Below are positions 25,601 through 33,563 of a stretch of DNA of 64,000 bases, in pieces. Source of the stretch: Planctomycetota bacterium (GTDB lineage: Bacteria > Planctomycetota > Phycisphaerae > UBA1845); NCBI GenBank assembly GCA_016208685.1, contig JACQXM010000003.1, forward strand, positions 1 to 64,000, given 5' to 3'. The position numbers and the translations under genes were made by a program. Numbering within the stretch: position 1 is the stretch's first letter; every line of letters starts with the position of its first letter. The notes under the pieces were generated by a model. It was not told where the DNA came from. It saw nothing but the letters and a program-made list of their open reading frames with translations, and did no database searches.

Positions 25601-28294
25601 CATCTCGTACCAGCCGGCGCTGGGGATGTAGGCACACTCGTCGCTGTAGACGGCGGGGGACGTCGAACCGGAGATATCCACCTGCACGGTCCCGATCGAT
25701 GGAACCGCGATGTTGTGAATGTCGCCGTTAGGCCCGCTCGTCGCACCCTGGCAGTCGAGCTCGCACACGCCGCCCGGACAATCACTGTCCAGACTGCACG
25801 TGGCGGCCGAGTTGCTGCACGTTCCGAAGTCCTTGCAGCAATCCAGACCAGTGAGCGACTGCTTGCAGCAGTTGTTGGTGCACTCGTTGCCGAAACCGTT
25901 CGGGGTGCCGCCGGCCGCAACACAATCGGCGGCCGCCGTCGGACCACTGAACTGCTGGCAACCGACGGGAACGAGCTCACGCCCGATCTTCGGAATACCC
26001 CCGCGACCGGCCGGGATGGCCTTGTAGGTGTCGTTGATGGCGGCGGTACAGGCGCACACGACATTCCCGCCCGCACCAACCGCGTTGAGCGCACCGTTGG
26101 GGCAAGTGACTAGAATGCCACCCGCTGTGCCGTTGATCACGGTGAGGGTGTCACCCGCGTTACAACGCAGGAAGCTAGGCGTGATGAGCTGGCCGCCTAC
26201 CATCGGAAGCACGGTGACCGTCCGGTTGGCGCGGTCCGCCGGGTTGTCCGGGATGCAGCAAGCGAGGTTGCCACACACGCCGCCGGCGCAGAGCATGGCC
26301 GGCGTCGGTCCCGCGGCAATCTCCGCCGCCGTACGCGGCCCCTTCCAGTCACGCGTGCTGCACGCTTGTACCTGGCTCAGACCGCAATCGCGGTCCCGGT
26401 CGCAGGGCGCGCCCGTACCGGTGCAGAAGCGGCACTCCCACTGGTGGGTGTCGGCGCAGCTTCCGTCGGTGCGATCGCAGCAGGCACCCAGCGGATCGGC
26501 GATCTTGTCGCCGACCAGCTCAAACTGGAGCACGTTGTTGGCGTTAAGGTTGGCGTTGAAATTCAGCGCTCCTGCGCCGCCCGAAGCGGTCTTGGCGACC
26601 ATCTTGGCGGTGTCGTTACCGCCGACGTTGGCCGCGCCCGTGTGCAGCAGCCAGTGGAAGTTCAGGTCTTCCTCGCCTGCGAACTGGCTGATGCCGAGGG
26701 AGGAGGCCACGCCACCGCGGGCCACGACGTAGCCCGCCGCGGGAATGACGAAGGGAGGATCACGCTCCGTCTCCTCGAACGGACCCTGCGGCTGCGTGCC
26801 ATCGCAATCCGGGCCGCAGTCCACGATGATGTTGTAGTCCTGGATACCCGGGTGCGGGAAGCGGACTCCGAAGGAGGCCACGCGCACCGGCGGGTTGGCG
26901 TTGTTATAGAAGTCGAAGACCACCCACTCATTGGGCTCTTCCACGCCGCCGCGGAAGCGGAACTCCTTGAGCCGCAGGAACGAGGTGTTGGACAGGGCGT
27001 AGTCATCGCCCAGGGCCACGAACTTGCCCGAGCCGTTGCACTCCGAGGTAAGCTTGTCGTCGCAGAGGTTCTGGCCCGTGCCGCCCAGCTCGCACACGCC
27101 GCCGCCGGGGCAGTTCACGTTGGTATCACAGCTTTCCTGGTGCCGGTCGCCGCCGTTGCAGCGCGGCCAGCAGTCGGAATCAAACTCGCAGATACCGCCG
27201 CCGATGCGGCAACGCCGCGGGGAGGTGACCACCTTGCCCAGGTCGGCGCCGTCGGTGCCCGCAGGGGCGATACCGCTGCTGTACTTCGGGCAGCCGAGGT
27301 CGGCGTCGCAGGTGTGCAGGAAGTCATCCGGATCCTCGAGGCGAACCCAGATACCCGAGGCACAGTTCGCCAGGGTGGTGCGGCTGCACGTGCCGTCGCC
27401 GTTGTTCGGCGCCCCGGCGGGATAGGTGCAGCAACGGCCCTGCGGCGGGTTGCCGGCCTGTCCGGGCGTGGCGCGAACCTGGCACTCATCGGTCGCCTCA
27501 TCGCAGAAGGTGATGTTGCTGCCCGTGGTCTTGGGAATGCAGGCTTCCGCACCCGGGCAATCCGAGCTGAGCACGCAGTTCTGGTGGCTGCTGGGCGTGG
27601 GAAGGTCAACGCAGGGCCCGTTGGCCACCGCGATGTTGCAGCACTCCTTGGCGCAGCGGTTCAGCGCCATGGTGTTGCCGGGACCGCTGGTAGCGGCCTT
27701 GCGCGCTTCGCACACGCCCGCGTCGTTGCAACGATCGTCGGTGCAGTAGGCGCCGTCCAGATTGCACCGCGTGTTCACCGGCGCGTTGCTGGCGACGCAG
27801 ATCCCGCCGACGCAGTTACCCACGCGGCAAGCCTGGTTGCCACCGGCACAGGTGGGGTCATTGGCCGCCGCCGCGCAGCAATCCGAATCGCAGGTGCACG
27901 CCCCGCCGGGAGCCACGGTGCCACCGGAGGCAAGCACCGAATCCCCCGCGGGCGCGGAGGCCGATCCAATGCGCGCCCAGCGAATCCCGTCGCGGAGCTC
28001 GTCCGTGGCGGGCAGGATTTGCGCGCGCTTGATGTTCGCGTCCACCGCCCCGCGAGTCGGGGTAGCGGTGGCGGCAACGCCCGTTGCGGCAAGCCGCTCA
28101 GCGTTGGCCTGGCTGAACGCTTCGCGCTCCGCCTCGCTGGTTATCCGACTCTTAATCGCCTTTTCCTTCTCGCGGCTGACCGGCGCCGCCCCCTCGCGTG
28201 CCGGTGCGCCCGGGATGGCAAGACCGAAGGCGATCAAACCTCCGGCGACGACCCCGGCCACCAGGCACCATGTACGGTAACCATGACCTCTCAT
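22625..28294 (-). CDS. Giant cysteine-rich secreted protein with dockerin-like C-terminal module
   Basis: The 1,889-residue protein starts at ATG 28294, with GGGAGGAAC just upstream. An N-terminal membrane/signal segment is at about residues 9-30. A Lys/Glu-rich helical part follows to about 85. Many Cys modules come next (C.SD(C/S)C and GGVC..N types, ACCD/GACC modules, CSLDSDCPGGVC). A PPC-like domain lies near 1480-1600 (DIWYEYTAPCSG). The last about 285 residues form a module beginning HNRAKNRYISFKPN and ending with two dockerin-like loops (NGVVNTNDFLALLQSF and SGNIGDVFNTIKAFQ). The same module ends the protein at 45708-48818. It is expected outside the cytoplasm, disulphide-rich, perhaps a surface or matrix component. 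No catalytic motif was seen. Confidence 0.85.
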   Translation of the reverse strand: MRGHGYRTWCLVAGVVAGGLIAFGLAIPGAPAREGAAPVSREKEKAIKSRITSEAEREAFSQANAERLAATGVAATATPTRGAVDANIKRAQILPATDELRDGIRWARIGSASAPAGDSVLASGGTVAPGGACTCDSDCCAAAANDPTCAGGNQACRVGNCVGGICVASNAPVNTRCNLDGAYCTDDRCNDAGVCEARKAATSGPGNTMALNRCAKECCNIAVANGPCVDLPTPSSHQNCVLSSDCPGAEACIPKTTGSNITFCDEATDECQVRATPGQAGNPPQGRCCTYPAGAPNNGDGTCSRTTLANCASGIWVRLEDPDDFLHTCDADLGCPKYSSGIAPAGTDGADLGKVVTSPRRCRIGGGICEFDSDCWPRCNGGDRHQESCDTNVNCPGGGVCELGGTGQNLCDDKLTSECNGSGKFVALGDDYALSNTSFLRLKEFRFRGGVEEPNEWVVFDFYNNANPPVRVASFGVRFPHPGIQDYNIIVDCGPDCDGTQPQGPFEETERDPPFVIPAAGYVVARGGVASSLGISQFAGEEDLNFHWLLHTGAANVGGNDTAKMVAKTASGGAGALNFNANLNANNVLQFELVGDKIADPLGACCDRTDGSCADTHQWECRFCTGTGAPCDRDRDCGLSQVQACSTRDWKGPRTAAEIAAGPTPAMLCAGGVCGNLACCIPDNPADRANRTVTVLPMVGGQLITPSFLRCNAGDTLTVINGTAGGILVTCPNGALNAVGAGGNVVCACTAAINDTYKAIPAGRGGIPKIGRELVPVGCQQFSGPTAAADCVAAGGTPNGFGNECTNNCCKQSLTGLDCCKDFGTCSNSAATCSLDSDCPGGVCELDCQGATSGPNGDIHNIAVPSIGTVQVDISGSTSPAVYSDECAYIPSAGWYEMFHLDNCGVVTVNLCCNDPIWAPITRWLEPTCPCTGGNTIFADLDAGGLDMEGFGSACNNSHCCTDGNWSGQFTVPAGTYVYQLFAISNCAATGFDCVGDGDCNDPTVPGVFGDACQRMNTEYQMHLYVEPCPLAACCNEANPADMCSVINKFDCEAGGGEWLGDDDPAVAACLPAVQPAGCGAGQGACCLGACCIGPGDCQDNSGAGVTSTTCAGLSGDFHGGVLCAANPCPICPIEDPQHCQSMNATYIFPSDRAIGERRVDDFRADGASIDRLCWFPCWVGDQGGGTGSFECSGSSGGTKPPDAFRAYLYEDDFGLPGLPIAGTPGAGYWDLNPDALQPSDGGAGSSRCWRYSAPLSPSATVNQGDCYWIGIDGEGEVQTQGRCTVFWAQSFDGNNMSVRDTNGTYEYADLVSQEYAWCVSSGIQGASNPPTSQDGGCGNVPVACCKPGPVCDDTGTYLQCVGTQVQPLNGVAFPFLTCTELNQQGGCPNPLNNDCADATVVCTGQTSDPNLGECTNNPAGTDIDEPCNLLSPDCHWASVGAVCSPRPPQTDAYRCNVPTDNRLATTDGPQFGVTGCADGDAFQSDIWYEYTAPCSGHMSIHMCRELTYDAMLQVFSSNVANEACACTFSPALSRACNDDYCAASGTTSGVELNVTKDACYLIRIGGYSALGSEQDAGQNISEMEIGIICNPTVNVQNALPADAPHNRAKNRYISFKPNPANTNPVKYEVQRVYPGKCINNQADCYTNAQCGGTNTCDPVHLGWVDTPDANGLSRLVPDANKPAARVWTETVVHVGDCEIFPIPENANAPLTCSVGGQPCAAVCGAGQCAAGQGECTPPPAKFRIRATEDNIIFTSGLDVVTVGRPCPKKWGDTVGSFVAGAWDAPNGVVNTNDFLALLQSFQVLPTRPHVTVSDVVGAGLLGLETCINESGNIGDVFNTIKAFQGGAYPAYVCSTSGHGCSNLGAACTAPGVGTCSIPGTTCPNCPPQ

Positions 28295-28342
28295 TCCGTT
28301 CCTCCCTACGATTTCAATATACCGACCTGAACAATCGGCACC

Positions 28343-28370
28343 GCCCATGCGCAAACCGATGCGCATGGGC
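28343..28370 (-). promoter_or_regulatory. Perfect 11-bp inverted repeat in the leader of the giant protein gene
   Basis: GCCCATGCGCA (28343-28353) pairs exactly with TGCGCATGGGC (28360-28370) around a 6-nt loop. It lies 50 nt before the start codon at 28294, so it is either an operator or an mRNA leader stem. Confidence 0.5.
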
Positions 28371-28406
28371 CAACGACCAAAACCGACAAAACAGAAAACT
28401 TACGAT

Positions 28407-28433
28407 CCTTGGCGGAGTACACCTCCACCAAGG
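28407..28433 (-). promoter_or_regulatory. Second leader hairpin, attenuator-like
   Basis: CCTTGGCGGAG (28407-28417) pairs with CTCCACCAAGG (28423-28433) with one mismatch. On the minus strand it is followed by ATCGTAAGTTTTCTGTTTTG, a T-rich run, and then by the other hairpin. The arrangement could stop or pause transcription before the giant gene. Confidence 0.4.
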
Positions 28434-29056
28434 GGAATCCCAACCTAAACCCGCTTACCTAATCGCCAGGACGCTATCACCCGAAAAAACGGTGCTTGTT
28501 GCTCCCGCTCCCCTGACTGCGCATGAAACAGTCCAGTAACTATCCGCGATTGTACCGGACCAAGCAGCCAAACGCAAGCACATATTCAACCTGGAAAATT
28601 TTCCAAACCGGCCCGGACGGCCCGCCAACCCCGCATTCCGCCCCGACCCACCAATCGCCCCCAATCCGCATGCCCCCGCACCATGCGCCAGCACCACTGT
28701 AACACGTGCAGCGTAACCTATGCACGGTTCCAGCGGGCGCAGCGGCGGGTGCCGGTGCGCGCTCCGTCAGCGGCCAGCGCCGCGGCCCTGGACATTCATC
28801 GGCCAACGGAAGAGCACCAACAAGCATCGCGCACGGCCGGAGCGGCGCAGGCGACCCAGAGGTGCTGTCGTCGGCTGCCCGGGGCCGTCCCCGCCTCCAG
28901 TGGACGGTTCTTAACGCCATAACCCCCGGTGGGGGGGCGCGGCGACGCGGCTTTCGCGCGGGCGGCATCGGCGGGCGCACGCCGTACGCCCCCGTACGGA
29001 AACAGACCCGTTCCGAACCCGAGCCGCGCGCGGAAATTTGTCGATGCTCCATTGTA
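28434..29056. other. 623-nt intergenic stretch without recognised gene
   Basis: The region separates the divergent giant protein gene and the metal operon. Open frames here lack any recognisable protein signature. 28434-28620 is poorer in GC than the surroundings, as expected for a promoter region. A run of Gs (GGTGGGGGGGC) is at about 28930. Nothing else is seen. Confidence 0.5.
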
Positions 29057-29086
29057 TTGACACGGCGATATAATGTAGCGTATACT
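29057..29086 (+). promoter_or_regulatory. Promoter of the metal-uptake operon
   Basis: TTGACA at 29057-29062 is followed after 18 nt by TATACT at 29081-29086. This predicts a start near 29093 and a 30-nt leader before ATG 29124, which has GGAG 7 nt upstream. A TATAAT at 29069 also exists but lies only 6 nt from TTGACA. Confidence 0.6.
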
Positions 29087-29091
29087 ACATT
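29072..29091. promoter_or_regulatory. Palindromic operator overlapping the -10 box
   Basis: AATGTAG-N6-CTACATT is a perfect 7-bp inverted repeat placed over the -10 box. Its shape and position resemble MntR boxes of enteric bacteria (AACATAGC-N4-GCTATGTT). The operon encodes its own DtxR/MntR-type regulator at 34905, the natural candidate to bind here. Binding is inferred. Confidence 0.5.
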
Positions 29092-29123
29092 CCATGGAAA
29101 GTCGCGGGTGGTGGAGTTGTGCG

Positions 29124-30007
29124 ATGTCGTGTCGATCTCTGACACGTTGGCAGCGCGCCAACCGTGCCCCCGACCGGTCGGCCGCGCGGCGAAAGGCGCG
29201 GTCGATTGTGGCATTGGTGCTGGCGCTGGTCTCGGCGGCGGCGGACGCCGCGCGGGCACTGGGCCAGGGTCGCCCGCCACAGGCGGCGCTGGGCGATCCC
29301 CGAACCGACGAGGACCGGCCGCTGGTCGGCGATCGCCCGGATTTCACGGAAAGCACCGAGACCATCCCGCGCGGACGCCTGCAGGTCGAGGGCGGCTATA
29401 CCTTCGTGCACGATCGCGCGCATCGCCGCCGCGTGCACCGGCAATCCGCGCCGGAGCTTCTCGGGCGTCTGGGGCTGACGGAGCGATGGGAGCTCCGTCT
29501 CGGCTGGAGCGGTTACGACTGGGAAAACGTGCTTTCACGTATTCGGCGCGACGACGGCCGGTGGGAGTCGATGACCACCATCGCGCAAGGCGCAAACGAC
29601 ATGAGCATCGGTGCCAAGGTGAAACTCTGCGACCAGGCAGACCTCCGCCCGCATCTTGGCCTGATCGGGCAGATCAGTGTGCCGTCCGGTTCGATCGGGC
29701 TCCGTACCGGCGACGTGGACCTGGAAGTGAAGCTGTTGTGGGCTTACGACCTGACGGATCGGTTCTCGCTGGCGGGGCGTCGGCGTCGGTTTCGCTCGCC
29801 GTGGAGTTGGCGCCGCGCTGGGGAGCGTACCTGGAGTACTTCGGCTACTACCCCAACGCGCCGCACCGCGGCGCGGCCCATTACTTCAACGGCGGCGTCA
29901 CCTTCCTGGTCACCGACGATCTGCAACTGGACGCCCGCGCCGGCGCGGGACTGAACGATGAGGCGGACGACCTCTTTGCGGGAGTGGGGTTTGTCTGGCG
30001 TTTTTGA
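29124..30007 (+). pseudogene. Outer-membrane channel-like protein (Phenol_MetA_deg type), frameshifted
   Basis: The first part, in one frame, has a signal-like segment (IVALVLALVSAAADAARA) and DRPDFTESTETIPRGRLQVE, the start typical of the MetA-pathway/transporter beta-barrel family. It continues to LLWAYDLTDRFSLAG at about 29775. The next frame then gives SLAVELAPRWGAYLEYFGYY, TDDLQLDARAGAGLND and the terminal GVGFVWRF. The join is near 29775-29790 and seems to lack some residues that homologues usually have there. It is a broken gene or a sequence error. First in the metal operon, it would allow passage across an outer membrane. ATG 29124 is chosen for its GGAG site. Confidence 0.75.
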
Positions 30008-30040
30008 CGATGTGGTCGAGGCGGCAACGGGGCGAACGCG

Positions 30041-31099
30041 ATGATTGATTCGAAACGGTTTTCGGCACGGGACAGGCGTGGGGCAGGATGGACCGCGGGG
30101 CGACTCGCCGCGGCGATCGCCGTGTTTTTCACGACGGCGATCGCTGAACCCCAACCACCACGGGGCGGTCCCCACCGCGTCACCACCACCGTGGGCATGG
30201 TGACTGACATCGTTCGCCAGGTGGCCGGCCAACGGGCCGAAGTGTCGGGCATTATCGGCGAGGGCGTTGATCCGCATCTTTACAAACCGACGCGAAACGA
30301 CGTCGCGGCGTTGATGTCCGCGGACGTCGTTTTCTACAGCGGTCTGGTGCTGGAGGGGAAGATGGCCGACACGCTGGTCAAGGTGGCCGCCTCCGGCCGG
30401 CGGGTGTTTGCGGTCACCGAGCTTCTCGATGAGAAGTACCTGCTCGAGCCGCCGTCCATGGCCGGCCACTACGACCCCCACGTTTGGATGGACGTACAGG
30501 CGTGGCGGCGGGCGGTGGACGCCGTCGCCGCGGCCCTGGCGGTGTTCGACCCGCCGCACGCCGAGGAATACCGTTCCCGGGCCGCGCGCTACGGCGAGGA
30601 ACTCGACCGCCTGGATGCCTACGTGCGCCAGGTCATCGGCTCCATTCCCGAACCGCAGCGCGTGCTCATCACGGCGCACGACGCCTTCAACTACTTCGGT
30701 CGCGCCTACGGGATCACGGTCAAGGGCATCCAGGGAATCTCGACGGAATCGGAGGCCGGGCTTCAGGACATCAACCGGCTGGTGGACTTCATCGTGGAGC
30801 GGCAGGTGAGGGCCATCTTCGTCGAGACCAGCGTCGCCGATAAGAACGTCCGAGCGCTGTCGGAAGGGGCTCGATCCCGCGGGCACGAAGTCACCATCGG
30901 CGGCACGCTGTTCTCCGACGCCATGGGCAAGCCGGGGACGTACGAGGGCACGTACGTCGGCATGATCGACCACAACGCAACGGTCATCGCCCGGGCCTTG
31001 GGCGGCAGCGCCCCGGAGGGCGGGATGCAGGGGAAGCTGTCGGCGCTGCCGCCCGCGGCTTCCGGCGCGCCGGAGCGTTCGGCGGCGCCGGGCGGATAG
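30041..31099 (+). CDS. Metal ABC transporter substrate-binding protein (Mn/Zn type)
   Basis: This cluster A-I solute-binding protein captures Mn2+ or Zn2+ in the periplasm. 352 residues. The signal segment is AAAIAVFFTTAIAEP. Ligands can be seen in EGVDPHLYKPT (His), HYDPHVWMD (His), LITAHDAFNYFGRAYGI (His) and the late GMIDHN (Asp). GISTESEAGLQDINRLV is typical of Mn/Zn binding proteins. There is no His-rich loop as in classical ZnuA, which favours Mn. The C-terminal 35 residues are Pro/Ala/Gly-rich. ATG 30041 follows 33 nt after the channel gene. Metal choice is inferred with the MntR-type regulator. Confidence 0.88.
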   Translation: MIDSKRFSARDRRGAGWTAGRLAAAIAVFFTTAIAEPQPPRGGPHRVTTTVGMVTDIVRQVAGQRAEVSGIIGEGVDPHLYKPTRNDVAALMSADVVFYSGLVLEGKMADTLVKVAASGRRVFAVTELLDEKYLLEPPSMAGHYDPHVWMDVQAWRRAVDAVAAALAVFDPPHAEEYRSRAARYGEELDRLDAYVRQVIGSIPEPQRVLITAHDAFNYFGRAYGITVKGIQGISTESEAGLQDINRLVDFIVERQVRAIFVETSVADKNVRALSEGARSRGHEVTIGGTLFSDAMGKPGTYEGTYVGMIDHNATVIARALGGSAPEGGMQGKLSALPPAASGAPERSAAPGG

Positions 31100-31182
31100 A
31101 AGGCGGAGGCATCGGGAGGGCACGAGGCGGTCGCGCGGCGAGCCGCGCCGGCGAACTCGAGCCGTTGGAAGTGGGAACTCAC

Positions 31183-32061
31183 ATGCACCGAACCCTGGCC
31201 GATGAGAAAACACCGGGCTTGGCCGCCTCGCACGGCGTAGCGGCAATGGCTCCGCGCCCCTTGGCGCCGCGGGTCGCTACCGGCGACGAGCACCCGGCTA
31301 CCGCGCCGCTTTCGATTCATGACATGACGGTGGCCTACCACCGCAAGCCGGTGCTGTGGGACATCGACTTCGATGCCCCGGACGGCAAACTCATTGGCAT
31401 CATCGGCCCCAACGGCGCCGGGAAAAGCACCCTGTTGAAGGCCGTGCTGGACCTGATCCCCAAGGCGTCCGGTCGCGTGATGGTCTACGGCGAACCCTAC
31501 CGCCGGCGGCGGCGCCTCGTCGCCTATGTTCCGCAGCGCGAGAGTGTGGACTGGGACTTCCCAGTGAGCGCCCTGGACGTGGTGGCCATGGGCCGCTACG
31601 GCGTCATCGGCTGGTGCCTGCCGGTCTCGCGCAAGCACAAGGCGGCGGCCCTGGCGGCCCTGGATCGCGTGGGGATGGCGGACTACGCCAAGCGGCAGAT
31701 CAGCCAGCTTTCGGGTGGGCAGCAGCAACGGGTGTTTCTGGCCCGGGCCCTGGTGCAGGATGCGCGGCTGTGTTTGATGGACGAACCCTTCGCCGGGGTG
31801 GATGCGGCCACCGAGCAGGCGATCGTCCGCCTGCTGCAAGACCTGCGGCAGTCGGGCAGAACCGTCCTCGCCGTGCACCACGATCTGCAAACCGTACCCG
31901 AATATTTCGATCACGTGGTCCTGCTCAACATGCGCATCGTGGCGCAGGGGCCGACCGCAGAAGTGTTCACGCCGGAGAACCTGCACAAGACCTACGGCGG
32001 GAGGCTTACGCTGCTGGAACAGGCGGCGCAGGCCATGGCACGCCAGGGGCGGGGAACATGA
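31183..32061 (+). CDS. Metal ABC transporter ATPase
   Basis: This 292-residue ATPase energises the metal permeases. The first 45 residues are an Ala/Pro-rich extension. Walker A is GPNGAGKSTLLK, the Q-loop region YVPQRESVDWDFPV is typical of Mn/Zn importers, the signature is LSGGQQQR and Walker B is LCLMDEPFAGVD, with the switch His in AVHHDL. ATG 31183 is preferred; a TTG at 31165 is possible. The stop overlaps the first permease (ATGA). Confidence 0.93.
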   Translation: MHRTLADEKTPGLAASHGVAAMAPRPLAPRVATGDEHPATAPLSIHDMTVAYHRKPVLWDIDFDAPDGKLIGIIGPNGAGKSTLLKAVLDLIPKASGRVMVYGEPYRRRRRLVAYVPQRESVDWDFPVSALDVVAMGRYGVIGWCLPVSRKHKAAALAALDRVGMADYAKRQISQLSGGQQQRVFLARALVQDARLCLMDEPFAGVDAATEQAIVRLLQDLRQSGRTVLAVHHDLQTVPEYFDHVVLLNMRIVAQGPTAEVFTPENLHKTYGGRLTLLEQAAQAMARQGRGT

Positions 32062-33563
32062 GGAGCGAGGGCCGTTTTCGACGTCGCCGCCCTTCATGCC
32101 TTCTGGGTTCCGCGCTCGCGCTCGGCGCCGCGGTCTGTTTTGGAGCGGCACCGCGTGTGGAGGCGGCGTCCGCGCGCGGTTCGATTGCCGACACCTCGCT
32201 TGCCTGGCCGAGCCCGGAAGAGTTGGCGCGGGTTCTGACCCTGAGCGATTACAACACCCGCGTGGTGATGCTCGGGGCCACGCTGCTGGGGCTGGCGTCG
32301 GGGATCATCGGCACCTTCATGCTCCTGCGCAAGCGTGCCCTGATGGGCGACGCACTGAGCCACGCCACGCTCCCCGGCATCGGCCTGGCGTTCATGGTCA
32401 TGGCCGCCGCCGGCGGGACGGGGAAATACCTGCCCGGACTTCTCCTGGGAGCGATGATCTCCGGCGCCATCGGGCTGGGGTGCGTGCTGGCCATCCGCAG
32501 TTGGACGCGATTGAAGGAGGACGCCGCGCTGGGCATCGTGCTCAGCGTGTTCTTTGGTCTGGGGGTGGCGCTGCTGGGCATCGTTCAGAAGATGGACACC
32601 GGATCCGCGGCGGGGCTGGAGTCATTCATTTACGGCAAGACGGCCTCGATGCTGTCCGGGGATGCGGCGCTCATCGCCGGCGCCGCCGCGGTCATTGCGC
32701 TGACCTGTGCGGCGCTCTTCAAGGAATTCGCCCTCCTCTGCTTCGACAGCGGTTACGCCCGCGCCCAGGGCTGGCCGATTACCGGCCTGGACGTGGTGAT
32801 GATGGTGCTGGTCGTGGGTGTGACGGTGATCGGCCTGCAAGCGGTAGGGCTGATTCTCATGATCGCACTACTGGTGATTCCCCCGGCCGCGGCGCGCTTC
32901 TGGACGAACCACCTGTCCGCCATGGTGCTGGTGTCGGGCCTGATCGGTGCCCTGAGCGGCCTTCTCGGCGCCGGCTTCAGCGCCCTGGTGCCGCGATTGC
33001 CGGCGGGTGCCATCATCGTTGTTGTAGGGAGTCTGATCTTCGGCTTCAGCCTGCTGTTCGGGCCGGCGCGTGGATGGCTGGCGCGGACCCTGGTGCAGCG
33101 GCGGCTTTCGCGGAAGGTGCTGCGTCAGAATCTGCTTCGCGCCATGTTTGAGTACCACGAGCAGGCCGAGGGAGCGGCCGCCGGGGTGGCGAAAGAGGCG
33201 TCGCCGGGCTCGTCGCTGACGGTCGCCGAGCTGCTTGCCCGGCGGGCCTGGTCCTTGCGGACGCTGCGTCGAACGCTGCGCGCCGCGCAGCGTGACCGCC
33301 TGGTTCGCGTGGACGCCGGCGTTTGTGTCGTGCTGACGCGCGAGGGACTCGCCGAGGCGCAACGCGTGGTGCGTAACCACCGGCTCTGGGAAATCTACCT
33401 GATTACGCACGCGGACATCGCTCCCAGTCACGTGGATCGCGACGCTGACGAATTGGAGCACGTGTTGGGGGCCACCATGGTGCGCTCGCTGGAGGAGCGG
33501 CTGGCGGAGGAGCGTCCGGTCCCGGCGCTGCCGCCCAGTCCGCACTCGCTGGTGGGAACATGA
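32058..33563 (+). CDS. Metal ABC transporter permease with C-terminal DtxR-like domain (1)
   Basis: 501 residues. After an N-terminal signal-like segment, an ABC-3 family permease with about eight membrane helices covers about residues 65-345, with RKRALMGDALSHATLPGIGLAF at its start and a GLILMIALLVIPPAAARFW motif. The remaining 150 residues are soluble. They contain a winged-helix-like part (LTVAELLARRAW, RLVRVDAGVCVVLTREGLAEA), then NHRLWEIYLITHADI and HVDRDADELEHVL, as in the metal-binding/dimer domain of DtxR/MntR regulators. This suggests direct sensing of cytosolic metal by the transporter. ATG overlaps the ATPase stop; its stop overlaps permease 2. Confidence 0.9.
   Translation: MRSEGRFRRRRPSCLLGSALALGAAVCFGAAPRVEAASARGSIADTSLAWPSPEELARVLTLSDYNTRVVMLGATLLGLASGIIGTFMLLRKRALMGDALSHATLPGIGLAFMVMAAAGGTGKYLPGLLLGAMISGAIGLGCVLAIRSWTRLKEDAALGIVLSVFFGLGVALLGIVQKMDTGSAAGLESFIYGKTASMLSGDAALIAGAAAVIALTCAALFKEFALLCFDSGYARAQGWPITGLDVVMMVLVVGVTVIGLQAVGLILMIALLVIPPAAARFWTNHLSAMVLVSGLIGALSGLLGAGFSALVPRLPAGAIIVVVGSLIFGFSLLFGPARGWLARTLVQRRLSRKVLRQNLLRAMFEYHEQAEGAAAGVAKEASPGSSLTVAELLARRAWSLRTLRRTLRAAQRDRLVRVDAGVCVVLTREGLAEAQRVVRNHRLWEIYLITHADIAPSHVDRDADELEHVLGATMVRSLEERLAEERPVPALPPSPHSLVGT

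Noticed and set aside
26366-28330. A 654-codon open frame antisense to the giant secreted protein
   Set aside because: Ala/Val/Arg-rich shadow without family features; the minus-strand frame has signal peptide, Cys modules and dockerin-like end.
29057-29074. Promoter made of TTGACA and TATAAT at 29069
   Set aside because: Spacing of 6 nt is impossible for a sigma70 promoter; TATACT at 29081 with 18 nt fits.
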